Source: Acidimicrobiaceae bacterium
GTDB taxonomy: Bacteria; Actinomycetota; Acidimicrobiia; Acidimicrobiales; MedAcidi-G1
Length of the DNA stretch: 64,000 bases
NCBI GenBank assembly: GCA_002717365.1
Contig: PBDJ01000029.1
Span: forward strand, 40,418-104,417
Reading direction: 5' to 3'
The translations under genes and the position numbers were made by a program. Each line of letters opens with the position of its first letter. Within the stretch, counting starts at the first letter, position 1. The notes under the pieces were generated by a model. It had not been told where the DNA came from. It saw only the letters and a list, made by a program, of their open reading frames with translations, and did no database searches. Positions 1 to 9,261 of this stretch are shown here, one piece after another.

Positions 1-650
1 CCCACGCCCTGGATGGGCTCAGCGATCATGGCAGCCACGTCACCCGACGTCATCATGTCGAACACTTGGGTGAGGTCGTCGACGCAGGCTGCCGTGTAGG
101 CACTGTCGTCAAGGTCGCGGAAGGGACTACGCAGTCGGTAGCCGCCATGTACGTAATTGACCGATAGACCGCTAATGCTGGTCGGTGACCACGACCGTTG
201 GGCGGTAATGGCGATGGTGGTGAAAGACCGCCCGTGGTAACTGTTCCTCAAGGCCAGGATCTGGTTGGACTTCCGGGCCGTGGTAGCCAGCATCAAGGCG
301 GCGTCGTTGGCCTCGGTGCCCGAGGTGGTGAAGAACACCTTGGCGTCGGGGATGCCGGATAGTCCGGCGATTAGCTCGGCCAGCTCGATCATGCACTCGG
401 ACAGGTAGAGGGTGGAAGTGTGGAACGTCCTGGAGGCCTGCTTCTGGACGGCCTTGGTGATCTCCGGGATGTCGTAGCCGAGACTCGTGGTGAGGATCCC
501 ACCGAAGAAGTCGAGGTAGCGGTTGCCTTCGACGTCGTAGACGTGGCGTCCCTGGCCCCGGTCGAAGGAGATTGGGGGGTCGTAGTAGAGGGCCAGCCAG
601 TTCGGGAGAACGGCGCGGTGTCGTTCCAACAGCTCGGCGTTGGTGGTCAT
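1..650 (-). CDS. class-III aminotransferase, probable beta-alanine transaminase (3' end outside window)
   Basis: PLP-dependent class-III (omega) aminotransferase. The gene runs off the left edge, so only the first 216 residues are present. Visible are the N-terminal substrate and dimer region (FDRGQGRHVYDVEGNRYLD), the cofactor-phosphate motif TTSGTEAND near residue 105, SYHGRSF near 140, and AEPIQGVG at the edge. The PLP lysine lies beyond the window. The ATG at 650 gives the N-terminus normal for the family. It lies 45 bp downstream of a beta-ureidopropionase gene on the same strand, which makes beta-alanine (or 3-aminoisobutyrate) to the semialdehyde the likely reaction in reductive pyrimidine breakdown. 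The substrate is inferred from context; the fold is certain. Confidence 0.9.
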   Translation of the reverse strand, partial: MTTNAELLERHRAVLPNWLALYYDPPISFDRGQGRHVYDVEGNRYLDFFGGILTTSLGYDIPEITKAVQKQASRTFHTSTLYLSECMIELAELIAGLSGIPDAKVFFTTSGTEANDAALMLATTARKSNQILALRNSYHGRSFTTIAITAQRSWSPTSISGLSVNYVHGGYRLRSPFRDLDDSAYTAACVDDLTQVFDMMTSGDVAAMIAEPIQGV

Positions 651-694
651 CGTCGTCTCCCGTGTGGGATCGGCATCTGGAAGGCAGTCGGCTC

Positions 695-1534
695 TCAGGC
701 CTGGGTCAGCGGGTCGTACATGTCGGGACGACGGTCCCGGTAGAAGGCCCACTGGTTGCGGACCTCGTCGATTAGGTCCAGGTCAAGGTCGCGCACGATG
801 AGCTCCTCGTCCTTGTCTGAGCAGACGTCGCCTACGAACTGGCCGCGGGGGTCGACGAAATACGTCATTCCGTAGAAGTCGTTGTCACCCAGGTCCTCAG
901 TGCCAATGCGGTTGATAGCACCTACGTAGTACATGTTGGCCACCGCTGAGGCTGGCTGCTCGAGTTGCCAGAGGTAGGAAGAAAGGCCTCGGCTGGTGGC
1001 CGAGGGGTTGAACACCATCTGGGCACCGTTTAAGCCGAGGGCTCGCCAGCCTTCGGGAAAGTGGCGGTCGTAGCAGATATAGACACCGATCCGGCCGACC
1101 GCAGTGTCAAACACGGGATACCCGAGGTTCCCGGGCCGGAAGTAGAACTTCTCCCAGAAGCCCTTGACCTGGGGGATATGGGTCTTGCGGTACTTGCCGA
1201 GGTAGGTGCCGTCCGCGTCGATCACCGCTGCGGTGTTGTAGAGCAGACCCTCCTGCTCCTTCTCGTACATCGGCAGCACGAGCACCATGCCGTGCTTCGC
1301 CGCCAACTCCTGAAAGCGCCGGGTGGTGGGACCGTCCGGGATGGCCTCGGCATAGTCGTAGAACGCCGTGTCCTGGACTTGACAGAAGTAGGGGCCGTAG
1401 AAGAGTTCCTGAAAGCACATAACACGGGCCCCTGCAGCAGCCGCCTCGGCCAGGTACTTCTCATGGAGCTCGATCATCGAATCCTTGTCACCAGTCCAAC
1501 TCGTCTGGACCATCGCCGCTCGCACCTCGCTCAT
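695..1534 (-). CDS. beta-ureidopropionase (N-carbamoyl-beta-alanine amidohydrolase), nitrilase superfamily
   Basis: Carbon-nitrogen hydrolase of 279 residues. The complete nitrilase triad is visible: Glu43 in FQELFYG, Lys117 in KYRKTHIPQ, and the nucleophile Cys154 in YICYDRHFPEGWR. The KYRKTHIPQ and CYDRHFPEG contexts are those of N-carbamoyl-beta-alanine/N-carbamoyl-D-amino acid hydrolases. The ATG at 1534 is chosen over a longer upstream frame because GGGAGGTG lies just ahead of it. With the downstream aminotransferase it forms the last two steps of the reductive uracil/thymine pathway: N-carbamoyl-beta-alanine to beta-alanine, CO2 and ammonia, then transamination. A dihydropyrimidinase is not in the window. 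An alternative is N-carbamoylputrescine amidase, which is closely related. Confidence 0.85.
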   Translation of the reverse strand: MSEVRAAMVQTSWTGDKDSMIELHEKYLAEAAAAGARVMCFQELFYGPYFCQVQDTAFYDYAEAIPDGPTTRRFQELAAKHGMVLVLPMYEKEQEGLLYNTAAVIDADGTYLGKYRKTHIPQVKGFWEKFYFRPGNLGYPVFDTAVGRIGVYICYDRHFPEGWRALGLNGAQMVFNPSATSRGLSSYLWQLEQPASAVANMYYVGAINRIGTEDLGDNDFYGMTYFVDPRGQFVGDVCSDKDEELIVRDLDLDLIDEVRNQWAFYRDRRPDMYDPLTQA

Positions 1535-1761
1535 GGCAGGCACCTCCCAAATCCCAGATTCCCTATTTGTTGTCCGACCAGGCCTCCATAGGGGCCCCAC
1601 ACTTGGTGATAGCGACGGACAGTAGGTGTTGCCAGATGGCGACACATAATTGCGTCACCGTCATCACGGGCCAAAAACGAGAAGAGGTGGTGGCGAGATG
1701 GCCGATAATCCGCCAACGGCCGCCTCGGTCTTCCTATCGGAACGCGTGGGATCCTGACCGG

Positions 1762-2823
1762 GTGGACACGACCCCGGTGAACGAGACCCTGGACGACGGC
1801 GACGGCCTGCTGGTCTGGCCGGCCCTCCAGGCTTGGATCGCCGACCGGGACGTCCCCGGCGAAGGTCCGGTGGTGTCCAGCCGACAGATGGCCGGTGGCA
1901 CCCAGAACAACCTGTTCCTGCTGACCCGTGCCGACGGGACCACGATGGTGTTGCGGCGACCCCCCCGCCACCCGCGACCCAATAGCGACGAGACGATGCT
2001 GCGCGAGGCGAGAGTGCTAACTGCCATCGCCGGACGCGGTGTCCCGCAGCCCGTCTGTCACGCTGCCTGCGATGACCCGTCGGTCATCGGCACCTGCTTC
2101 TTCCTGATGTCAGCCGTAGACGGCTTCGCCCCGGTGGGCCCGCTGCCTGGCCGGTACGCCACAGACCCCGACTGGCGGCACCGCCTTGGCCTGTCGATGG
2201 TCGACGCCATCTCCGCCTTGGCCCTGATCCCCCCGAAGGAGGTGGGGCTAGCCGACTTCGGACACCCAGACGGCTGGCTAGAACGGCAGGTCGGACGGTG
2301 GCGAAGCCAGCTGGAGTCCTACGCGGCGTTTGACGGATACAGCGGTCCGAACCTTCCCGGAGTCGACTGGGTGGGCGCTTGGCTGGACGAACACCGGCCC
2401 ACCGACTTCCACTGCGGGATCATCCACGGTGACTACCACCTGGCCAACGTGCTCGCTGCCCACGACCGTCCCGAACTGGCCGCAGTCCTGGACTGGGAGC
2501 TGACGACCCTCGGCGACCCCCGCCTAGACCTGGCGTGGCTCCTGATCACGTCGGGGGGCGTGGGATCGTTCGAAACAGCAGCCGACGGGTTCCCGACCAC
2601 CGCCGAACTGGTGGCCCGGTACGGAGAGGGGACCGACCTCCCCCTTGACGACCTGATCTGGTGGCAGACCTTGGCGTGCTACAAGCTGGGCATCATTCTG
2701 GAGGTTACAAATGCCCGGGCGATCGCCGGCCGAGCTCCCGCCGAGACGGGACGAGACCTCCACCAGAGGGCTGTCCTGCTGTTCGAGCAGGCTAGGCATC
2801 TCATCGATGGTGTGGACCCTTGA
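1762..2823 (+). CDS. phosphotransferase family protein (APH/ACAD10-11 kinase type)
   Basis: Aminoglycoside-phosphotransferase-fold kinase. It has the catalytic loop IIHGDYHLANVL (HxDxxxxN) and the metal-binding Asp in VLDWELTTLGDP about 25 residues later. The N-terminal GGTQNNLFLL matches the glycine-rich lobe of the ACAD10/ACAD11-linked subfamily. Human ACAD11 and bacterial relatives phosphorylate 4-hydroxyacyl-CoA so that it can be isomerised for beta-oxidation. That role is plausible here because several acyl-CoA dehydrogenases lie within 25 kb, but it is inference. The frame is open upstream to 1567. The GTG at 1762 gives about 353 residues, the family's usual N-terminus; the start is uncertain. 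Members were once called tRNA-dependent or choline kinases. Confidence 0.8.
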   Translation: MDTTPVNETLDDGDGLLVWPALQAWIADRDVPGEGPVVSSRQMAGGTQNNLFLLTRADGTTMVLRRPPRHPRPNSDETMLREARVLTAIAGRGVPQPVCHAACDDPSVIGTCFFLMSAVDGFAPVGPLPGRYATDPDWRHRLGLSMVDAISALALIPPKEVGLADFGHPDGWLERQVGRWRSQLESYAAFDGYSGPNLPGVDWVGAWLDEHRPTDFHCGIIHGDYHLANVLAAHDRPELAAVLDWELTTLGDPRLDLAWLLITSGGVGSFETAADGFPTTAELVARYGEGTDLPLDDLIWWQTLACYKLGIILEVTNARAIAGRAPAETGRDLHQRAVLLFEQARHLIDGVDP

Positions 2824-2908
2824 CGTCGCGACCGGTCGGCTCTTTCCGCGGATGTTCCTGGCTCCTTAAGTGAAGAGCGGATCTTGGTCGCCCCGCTGGT
2901 GAGCGGGC

Positions 2909-3760
2909 ATGCTGGGGGAGATGGGCACCCAGTCGACCGACCGACCGCTGGAGGGCTGGCGGGTCGGGGTGACAGCCGACCGGCGAGCCGACCAGCAGGT
3001 CGAGGCGTTGTGCCGCCGGGGAGCCGACGTGGTGCGCGGTTGCACCATGCACACCGTCGACCTCTCCGACGATCCGCGGCTGCGGGAGGTATCGCGGTCT
3101 CTGGTCGACGAACCCCCAGACGCCGTGGTACTCCAGACCGGGATGGGGCTGAACATGTGGCTGGAAGCCATGGACGGGACCGAAGTGGGCGCTGACCTAC
3201 GTTCCACGCTCCAGACCACCGAGGTCCTAGCCCGGGGGCCCAAGGCGGTGAGCGCTGCCCGACGGGCCGACCTCGAAGTGGCCTGGTCGGCCCCCGACGA
3301 GTTGTTCTCCCAGATCGTGGACCACGTGGCAGCCACCGGGGGTCGGCGACGGATCGCCCTGCAGGTAGATGGGACCGACGAAGAGTCGCTCGCTGCTCCT
3401 CTGGCCACCTCGTGTGGCGAGGTTGTGGTCGTGCCGGTCTACCGCTGGGCTCTTCCCTACGACACGAGACCGGCTGAGGCGTTGGTAAGCCTGATTTGCG
3501 ATGGTGAGGTCGACGCCGTGACGTTCACTACCCGGCAAGCCGCCGTACACCTCGTGGACGTGGCCGAGGCCCAGGGCCGTCGCCGGGACCTGGTCGAGGC
3601 CCTGGACGGGACACGGGTGGTCCCGGTGTCGGTGGGGCCGGTTTGCTCGGAGGCCATGCGCGCGTTGGGAATTACCGGTGTGGTTGAGCCGGAACGGGCA
3701 CGGCTAGTAGCCATGTTGGACGCCCTGGCCGAAGTAGCAAGGGCCCGGTCGGGACTCTGA
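2909..3760 (+). CDS. uroporphyrinogen-III synthase family protein (HemD-like)
   Basis: A 283-residue two-lobed HemD-type protein. The N-lobe opens with LEGWRVGVTADRRADQQ, and the C-lobe holds VDAVTFTTRQAAVHLVDVA and VPVSVGPVCSEAMRALGI, which are the positions conserved in uroporphyrinogen-III synthases (cyclisation of hydroxymethylbilane). In actinobacteria such domains also occur away from hem operons, sometimes next to or fused to a response-regulator domain, and may serve another role. No other tetrapyrrole gene is nearby, so the catalytic role is open. The start may instead be the ATG at 2921. Confidence 0.75.
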   Translation: MLGEMGTQSTDRPLEGWRVGVTADRRADQQVEALCRRGADVVRGCTMHTVDLSDDPRLREVSRSLVDEPPDAVVLQTGMGLNMWLEAMDGTEVGADLRSTLQTTEVLARGPKAVSAARRADLEVAWSAPDELFSQIVDHVAATGGRRRIALQVDGTDEESLAAPLATSCGEVVVVPVYRWALPYDTRPAEALVSLICDGEVDAVTFTTRQAAVHLVDVAEAQGRRRDLVEALDGTRVVPVSVGPVCSEAMRALGITGVVEPERARLVAMLDALAEVARARSGL

Positions 3761-3795
3761 GGGATACCGGCCTTACGATGAGGTACCGGGGTGGT

Positions 3796-5193
3796 TCAAG
3801 TGGCCCAGCGGGCCGGGTCCACGGCGCAAGCGAACCCTTCCAGTGGCCCACCGGCCTGACGCCGAGTCGCATTGGCCCGAGCTATCTCAATGAGACGCCC
3901 GACCGCCTCACCGCCACCGAGGTCCGAGGAGTTGAACCCGGCCTTCTCGTCAATCTGTCGGACTCGGAACGTCTTGGCCACGCCGGGATCCCAAAACGAG
4001 ACGTTCATCTCGGTGTCGCCCTGGAACGAAGAAAAGATCAGGTTGGTGGACCCGATTGTCCCCCAGGCGTCGTCCACGACGGCCGTCTTGGCGTGGACGT
4101 ATATCTCCTCGTATCCCCAGTCCCGTCGAACACATGGCGCTGACAGGCAGAACCCTTCGTAACCACCAAGAGTTGCGAGGACTTCATACCCGGCGTTGAT
4201 CCCCGGGTGGGACCGGGCGGCGGCGAGCTCGGGCATTGGGTCCCCCGGTACCGACGCCACCACCAGCACACCCCGTTCCAGGGCGACCCGAAGTTCCTCC
4301 AGCACGACCCGGCTCAGAAAGATCTGGTTCTCGATGTATACGTAGTCGCGGGACCCGGCGATAGCTGTCAGGTACTGCTCCCGCACCGAGTTCTCGCCGT
4401 CGGGAAGGCCGCCATAGAGGCCGGGCAGAACGCTGCGCTGGATCTGGGCGGTGGTCGGACCCGCCACGGCTGGCACCGCTTCCGGATCCCGCTCCGTGAG
4501 GTGACCGGTTCTGCCGTCCGGCCACGATCCATAGGGCCGTTCGCACTCCGACGCCCCGTTCCACCGCATGGTGAAGTTGTCATGCACGTCTGCCACGCAC
4601 GGTCCCCAAAGTCGGCTGTAAACATCGTGGACTACGGCGTACCGGTCTCCCCGCTGATAGCCCAGTGACGAGTCAGCCTCATTATGGCGACGGTCGGACA
4701 TGGAGCCCTTGGTGATGTTGATACCGCCCACGAAGGCCACCTCGTCAGGAGTTCCAGCGTCCACTAACCACGCCTTCTGGTGCTGGCACTGTCGGCCTGC
4801 GGCGTCCCAACGGGCCTGCCACTGGGTGGACCGGGTGGCTAGCACTCTGGCGGAGGTCTCATCTCCGGGAAACGTGTCGTCGGCTCCAGCCCCATAACCC
4901 TCCGGATGCCAGAACAACACCCGCACGTCGACCCCCCGGTCGGCCGCCGTGTCCAGGAGGTCCAGAAACGTGCCCCGGCCGCCGGGAAACCGGGCATCCA
5001 GTTCCAGAAAGGCCACGCAGACCCAAACCGAGGTCGTGGCCGCCTCGACGGCTCCGGCAATCTGGTCGAAGGCCACCGCTCCGTCGACCAGCGACTCGAC
5101 CAGGTTTCCCGACCGCAACGGGAAGGCTGCCGAGGTAGGCGGCGGGTAGCGGTCCAGTAGGTCTGCCGCAATGAGTTCGGGGGAGTCCGGCAC
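3796..5193 (-). CDS. phospholipase D family protein (two HKD motifs)
   Basis: A 465-residue PLD-superfamily enzyme with two HxKxxxxD motifs: H138-K140-D145 in HQKAWLVDAG, followed by FVGGINI, and H367-K369-D374 in VHAKTAVVDDAWGTIGSTNL. This makes an internally duplicated phosphodiesterase or transphosphatidylase active site. Length and spacing resemble soluble PLD and cardiolipin-synthase relatives. I see no signal peptide or N-terminal membrane segments, which classical cardiolipin synthases have. The start is a GTG at 5193 without an obvious Shine-Dalgarno. It lies downstream of an alpha/beta hydrolase on the same strand with a 141-bp gap, so co-transcription is possible but unproven. Lipid turnover is the safest description. 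Confidence 0.88.
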   Translation of the reverse strand: MPDSPELIAADLLDRYPPPTSAAFPLRSGNLVESLVDGAVAFDQIAGAVEAATTSVWVCVAFLELDARFPGGRGTFLDLLDTAADRGVDVRVLFWHPEGYGAGADDTFPGDETSARVLATRSTQWQARWDAAGRQCQHQKAWLVDAGTPDEVAFVGGINITKGSMSDRRHNEADSSLGYQRGDRYAVVHDVYSRLWGPCVADVHDNFTMRWNGASECERPYGSWPDGRTGHLTERDPEAVPAVAGPTTAQIQRSVLPGLYGGLPDGENSVREQYLTAIAGSRDYVYIENQIFLSRVVLEELRVALERGVLVVASVPGDPMPELAAARSHPGINAGYEVLATLGGYEGFCLSAPCVRRDWGYEEIYVHAKTAVVDDAWGTIGSTNLIFSSFQGDTEMNVSFWDPGVAKTFRVRQIDEKAGFNSSDLGGGEAVGRLIEIARANATRRQAGGPLEGFACAVDPARWAT

Positions 5194-5334
5194 GGGAGCA
5201 ACCTAGGACAGTGTTAGACGGCGGCCCCCGCCGGGAACCTAGGGTCCGGCTTACACGGTTCGCGAGATGACCGAGGAGCGCGCCTGATCTTCATCCAGGC
5301 CTGACACCGGACCGCCTCGTCGCTCAGAGGTCGG

Positions 5335-6222
5335 TCAGGCTGCCTCGACCCGGGCCACTAGGGCGCAGATCGGGTCCAGGAACAGTGGCCAGACGGCCTC
5401 TGGCATCTCGTGACCCAGGTCGTCGATCCACACCAGTTCGGCGTCGGGGATCGCGTCGGCTGTCTCCTGCCCGCCCTCGGGCAGGATCAGGGGGTCAGCG
5501 GTGCCATGCAGCACCAGCGTCGGTACCCGCACGTTCCGAAGACCGGGTGTCCGGTCGCCATCAGCCAACGCAGCTACGGCTTGGCGGATCCCGCCCTCCG
5601 GGTGCCAAGCCCGGTCGATGGCGTCCTCGATCTCCCGGCGGGCATCTTCATCGTCGAACGGCAACAGGGTCCCTGCACAGGTCCGGGCCGCCTCCACGCC
5701 TGCGGCGACCAGCGTGTCCCGGTCATCAGGGTCGGCTTCCGGAGGAAGAAGAGTCAGGGCCACCTCGATGGGCATGGGGATGAACCGGGGCATGGACTGG
5801 CTGGAGGTGAGCGACCGGACCCGTTGTGGGTGCCGGATGGCCACGTGCTGGGCGACCATCCCCCCGAGTGACCATCCGTAGACGTGGGCGGAATCGATTC
5901 CGAGGGCATCAAGCACCCCCACGGCGTCATCGGCCATGTCACCCAGGGAGTACACCGACTCGACCCGACCCCCTTCCAGGACAGTGAACAGGGCGGCAAT
6001 CAGGTCGCCGGCCGGCTGGTCATCAAACCAGGTGGAAAGGCCGACATCTCGGTTATCGAAGCGGACTACCCGGTGGCCCCGATCGGCTAACTGACGACAG
6101 AAGTTGTCTCGCCAGACCGTCATCTGAGCTCCGAGGCCGGCGATTAGTAGGACAGGTGGGTTGTTCGGATCGCCGAATTCCTCCACCTCGATACTGATCT
6201 TGTTGGCCTGGACCTGGGCCAT
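5335..6222 (-). CDS. alpha/beta hydrolase
   Basis: A 295-residue alpha/beta hydrolase. The nucleophile elbow is YGWSLGG with Ser118, the acid is in HGTADPLI near residue 242, and the catalytic His is in LGHEMPE near 272. The oxyanion region LLIAGLGAQMTVW replaces the usual HGxx motif, as in the AB-hydrolase group annotated as 3-oxoadipate enol-lactonase-like or TAP-like. GAGGAGTAGGG lies directly upstream of the ATG at 6222. No substrate can be deduced. Confidence 0.85.
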   Translation of the reverse strand: MAQVQANKISIEVEEFGDPNNPPVLLIAGLGAQMTVWRDNFCRQLADRGHRVVRFDNRDVGLSTWFDDQPAGDLIAALFTVLEGGRVESVYSLGDMADDAVGVLDALGIDSAHVYGWSLGGMVAQHVAIRHPQRVRSLTSSQSMPRFIPMPIEVALTLLPPEADPDDRDTLVAAGVEAARTCAGTLLPFDDEDARREIEDAIDRAWHPEGGIRQAVAALADGDRTPGLRNVRVPTLVLHGTADPLILPEGGQETADAIPDAELVWIDDLGHEMPEAVWPLFLDPICALVARVEAA

Positions 6223-6397
6223 CCCTACTCCTCATCGTCTGACCGGCGTCCGGCAGGTTGCCACGATGTTCGACTTGCCCTGGCAGCGGACCGGCACTGA
6301 GCTCGCCTCAAGGGCGGCCAACGGCAAGGTACCCGACTGTTAAGTGGCCGACGCCCACCTGAACCGCATCGGTGAGGTGAATGACTGAACCGGACGT

Positions 6398-7027
6398 TCA
6401 GGCGGGCTTCGTCGCCCTCACCACTTTGGCCGGAACCCCAGCTACCTCTTCGTGACGACCGACGGCTTCAAGGCCGAGGCCCCGTAGCACCGCCGAGATG
6501 GAGTCCACGTCCACTGGTGTCAAATCAGCCTCGTGACCGGCATGGGCGGCGTGGTCAGGGTGCTCCAGGTCGTCGTAGTCCTCGTCAACCAGCACCAGGC
6601 GGCCGCCGGGGGACAGCACTCTGGCGAACTCGGCGAACGCCAGCCCGTGGTCCACCCAGTGGTGAATGGCGTTTGCCGCCCACAACACCTCCGTCGATCC
6701 GCCAGCCACCGGCAGGTCCTCAGCTACCCCGCACTCCACGGTGATCCGTCGCCGGGACCACTGAAACAACCGTCGTATCCGGCACACAGCTCGCATCACG
6801 GCCGACGGCTCGACGGCCACCACGTGGGCGCCCCGCTTCGCTGCGAGCATGGCGGCAGGACCCATACCCGCCCCTACGTCCAGGCCACGCTCCCCGGGCT
6901 TTGGGTCAGCCAAGTCCACCAGAGCCCGGTTGAGGTCAGAGGACCAGAATTTCCGGATCTTCCACAGCCAGTGGAGTTCGGCTAGCAAACCTCTGTCGTG
7001 ATCGTGTCGGTGCTGCTCATGGGCCAC
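6398..7027 (-). CDS. class I SAM-dependent methyltransferase
   Basis: A 209-residue Rossmann methyltransferase. Motif I is LDVGAGMGPAAMLAA, the acidic end of beta-2 is VAVEPS, and motif IV reads VLWAANAIHHWVDHG, followed by LSPGGRLVLVDEDY as in the UbiE/Methyltransf_11 family. The N-terminus (AHEQHRHDHDRG) is rich in His and Asp and could bind metal, which is speculative. The start is a GTG at 7027. It is divergent from the ureohydrolase gene, with a 61-bp shared intergenic region. The substrate is unknown. Confidence 0.82.
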   Translation of the reverse strand: MAHEQHRHDHDRGLLAELHWLWKIRKFWSSDLNRALVDLADPKPGERGLDVGAGMGPAAMLAAKRGAHVVAVEPSAVMRAVCRIRRLFQWSRRRITVECGVAEDLPVAGGSTEVLWAANAIHHWVDHGLAFAEFARVLSPGGRLVLVDEDYDDLEHPDHAAHAGHEADLTPVDVDSISAVLRGLGLEAVGRHEEVAGVPAKVVRATKPA

Positions 7028-7088
7028 GTCGATGAGCTTGCCACGATCCGACGAGGTCGATCAGGCCCAGCCATGAAAGAATCCGTCG

Positions 7089-8039
7089 ATGACGGAGAAC
7101 CCGCAGCCTCTGGGGGGTAACGAGGTGCCCCGGTTTGCTGGGATCGCCACGTTCATGCGCCTCCCTGGTACCTCCGATCCGGAAGACTTGGACGTGGCCG
7201 TTGTCGGTGTCCCTCTGGACACCGGAACTTCCAACCGTCCGGGGGCACGATTCGGGCCCCGCGGAATTCGCAGCGAGTCGGTACTGATCCGGCCGTACAA
7301 CATGGCCACCCGAGCCGCTCCGTTTGACAGCCTCCGAATCGACGACACCGGCGACGTGGCGGCCAGCCCCTACGACCTTCAGGCTGCCGTATCTGCCATC
7401 GAGACGCACTACGACAGCCTGCTAGCCCACGACCTAGTCACAGCGTCGATGGGCGGCGACCACACCGTCGTGCTCCCGATCCTGCGATCCATGGCAAAGA
7501 AGCACGGCCCGGTAGGCCTCGTGCACGTGGATGCCCATACCGACATCAACGACACCATGTTCGACTCCAAGATCGCCCACGGCACTCCGTTTCGACGGGC
7601 CGTTGAAGAAGGGCTTCTGGATGCCAGCCGGGTGGTTCAGATCGGCGTGCGGGGCACCGGCTACGCCGCCGATGACTTCGACTGGTCTAGGGAGCAGGGC
7701 TTTCGCGTGGTGCAGGCGGAGGAGTGTTGGCACCGCAGCTTGGAGCCGCTGATGGCCGAGGTCCGCGACCAGGTGGGTGGAAGGCCCGTTTACCTCAGTT
7801 TCGACATTGATGGTCTTGACCCTGCCTTCGCTCCGGGCACGGGAACCCCTGAGGTCGGTGGGCTGACTATGCCTCAGGCCCTCGAGGTGATTAGGGGCTG
7901 TCGCGGCCTCGACCTCGTGGGCTGCGACCTTGTCGAGGTGGCTCCTATCTACGACACAAGTGGGATGACAAGCCTGGTCGGCGCCAATCTGGTCTACGAG
8001 ATGCTCTGCGTCTTGCCCGGTGTCGAGTCCCGGGCCTAA
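7089..8039 (+). CDS. agmatinase/guanidino-acid ureohydrolase family protein
   Basis: A 316-residue ureohydrolase that hydrolyses a guanidino group to an amine and urea. All six binuclear Mn ligands are present: H125 (GGDHTV), D148, H150 and D152 (VDAHTDIND), and D239 and D241 (SFDIDGLDP). PGTGTPE follows, typical of agmatinase, guanidinobutyrase and guanidinopropionase rather than of arginase. An MFS transporter and a class-III aminotransferase follow with overlapping ends, so the likely route is uptake, loss of urea and transamination of the omega-amino product. That fits 4-guanidinobutyrate, 3-guanidinopropionate or agmatine; which one cannot be told from sequence alone. Confidence 0.9.
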   Translation: MTENPQPLGGNEVPRFAGIATFMRLPGTSDPEDLDVAVVGVPLDTGTSNRPGARFGPRGIRSESVLIRPYNMATRAAPFDSLRIDDTGDVAASPYDLQAAVSAIETHYDSLLAHDLVTASMGGDHTVVLPILRSMAKKHGPVGLVHVDAHTDINDTMFDSKIAHGTPFRRAVEEGLLDASRVVQIGVRGTGYAADDFDWSREQGFRVVQAEECWHRSLEPLMAEVRDQVGGRPVYLSFDIDGLDPAFAPGTGTPEVGGLTMPQALEVIRGCRGLDLVGCDLVEVAPIYDTSGMTSLVGANLVYEMLCVLPGVESRA

Positions 8040-9261
8040 ACCTCCGGCTGCCGGAAGCGCTGGATCCGGACCGCACCACGGTCCGAACCTGCTTCCGTAC
8101 TTCCTGATTCTTTTTGGATGCTCAGCTGGCCTGGCCTCCATCATTGTCCTGTTGGCCGAACTCCGTGACCAGCTTGGATTCTCAGAATATGGGATCGGCC
8201 TTGCTATCGCCTCGGGCTTTGGCGCGGCGTTTGTAGCCAGCCTCGTCATGGCTCCTCATGCCGACAGAGGACGGGCGCCGCTGATGTTGCGGTCCGGTCT
8301 AGTTCTTGCCGTGGTCTCGATGGTTGTTCTCGCGATTGGTGATGACCTCTGGCATTACGTGTTCGGTCGGGCACTATTCGGCTTTGCTCTCGGAACCGCT
8401 GGGCCAGCAGCACGACGCACAGTGATCGTGGCTGACCCTCTCAACCTGGGCCGAAATCTTGGTCGATTAGGTGCTTGGGACGTCGGAGGCTTTGTGGCAG
8501 GACCGGTAATCACCGCCGGCCTCGCGGCCATCGGCGGATTTCGCTTCACGTTCTGGACAATGGCCGCCACATTGGCCCTCCTGCTGCCCATAGCGTTTCG
8601 GGCTCAACCAGACGCAGCAACTCAAGATGAGAAGCGCCTCGGCTTCCGGGGACTACTTCGGATCCGGCGCCTAATCGGCGCCTTCTTCGTGGTAGCGGCC
8701 TACTTCGTATTCATCGGAGCCTTTGAAGCCGTCTGGGTGCTGGAGATGGACACGCGAGGTGCCTCACAGACCGTGTTGGGTGTTGCCCTCACTGCCGGTG
8801 CCCTCCCTATTGCCCTTCTATCGCCTATCGGCGGCACGCTGGCCCAGCGATATGGAGCCCGGCGGTGGGCGATTGGGACTCTTGGGATAATCATGGTGAT
8901 AGTCATCTTCTGGGGGATCGTGCCCGGAATTATCGGCCTGATCGCCCTGACCGTTGCCACCTCAGTCATAGAAGGACTCGGTTTCCCGTCAACGCCAATG
9001 CTGGTGGCGGCCGCAGTGACTGAAGATCGCCAAGCTTCGGCTCAGGGTCTGATGGTTGCTGTCGAGGTGGCTACGGGGTCCGTGGCCGCCCTGGTTACCT
9101 CCGCTGTCTACGCCGCCCACGGCGACACCGTGGCCTGGGCAGCGACGGCCGTCACCATGGGACTCTTGCTTTCCATTGGTGCGATACTCACCCGACCCGA
9201 TGACCGTCGACCCGTCCGGCCCGGTATTCCGACCGACCCGACCAGGAGGCCTTTCCGATGA
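8020..9261 (+). CDS. MFS transporter
   Basis: Major facilitator superfamily permease of about 413 residues with 12 predicted membrane segments, beginning at LLPYFLILFGCSAGLASIIVLL. The cytoplasmic loop between helices 2 and 3 contains APHADRGRAPLMLRSG, the loop-2/3 motif of MFS. The assigned start is a GTG at 8020 inside the last codons of the ureohydrolase gene; a little of the N-terminus may be non-native. Its stop overlaps the start of the next aminotransferase by 4 bp (ATGA). Codon use looks less GC-biased at third positions than its neighbours. Its place in the operon suggests uptake of the guanidino or amine substrate. Confidence 0.85.
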   Translation: MSSPGPKPPAAGSAGSGPHHGPNLLPYFLILFGCSAGLASIIVLLAELRDQLGFSEYGIGLAIASGFGAAFVASLVMAPHADRGRAPLMLRSGLVLAVVSMVVLAIGDDLWHYVFGRALFGFALGTAGPAARRTVIVADPLNLGRNLGRLGAWDVGGFVAGPVITAGLAAIGGFRFTFWTMAATLALLLPIAFRAQPDAATQDEKRLGFRGLLRIRRLIGAFFVVAAYFVFIGAFEAVWVLEMDTRGASQTVLGVALTAGALPIALLSPIGGTLAQRYGARRWAIGTLGIIMVIVIFWGIVPGIIGLIALTVATSVIEGLGFPSTPMLVAAAVTEDRQASAQGLMVAVEVATGSVAALVTSAVYAAHGDTVAWAATAVTMGLLLSIGAILTRPDDRRPVRPGIPTDPTRRPFR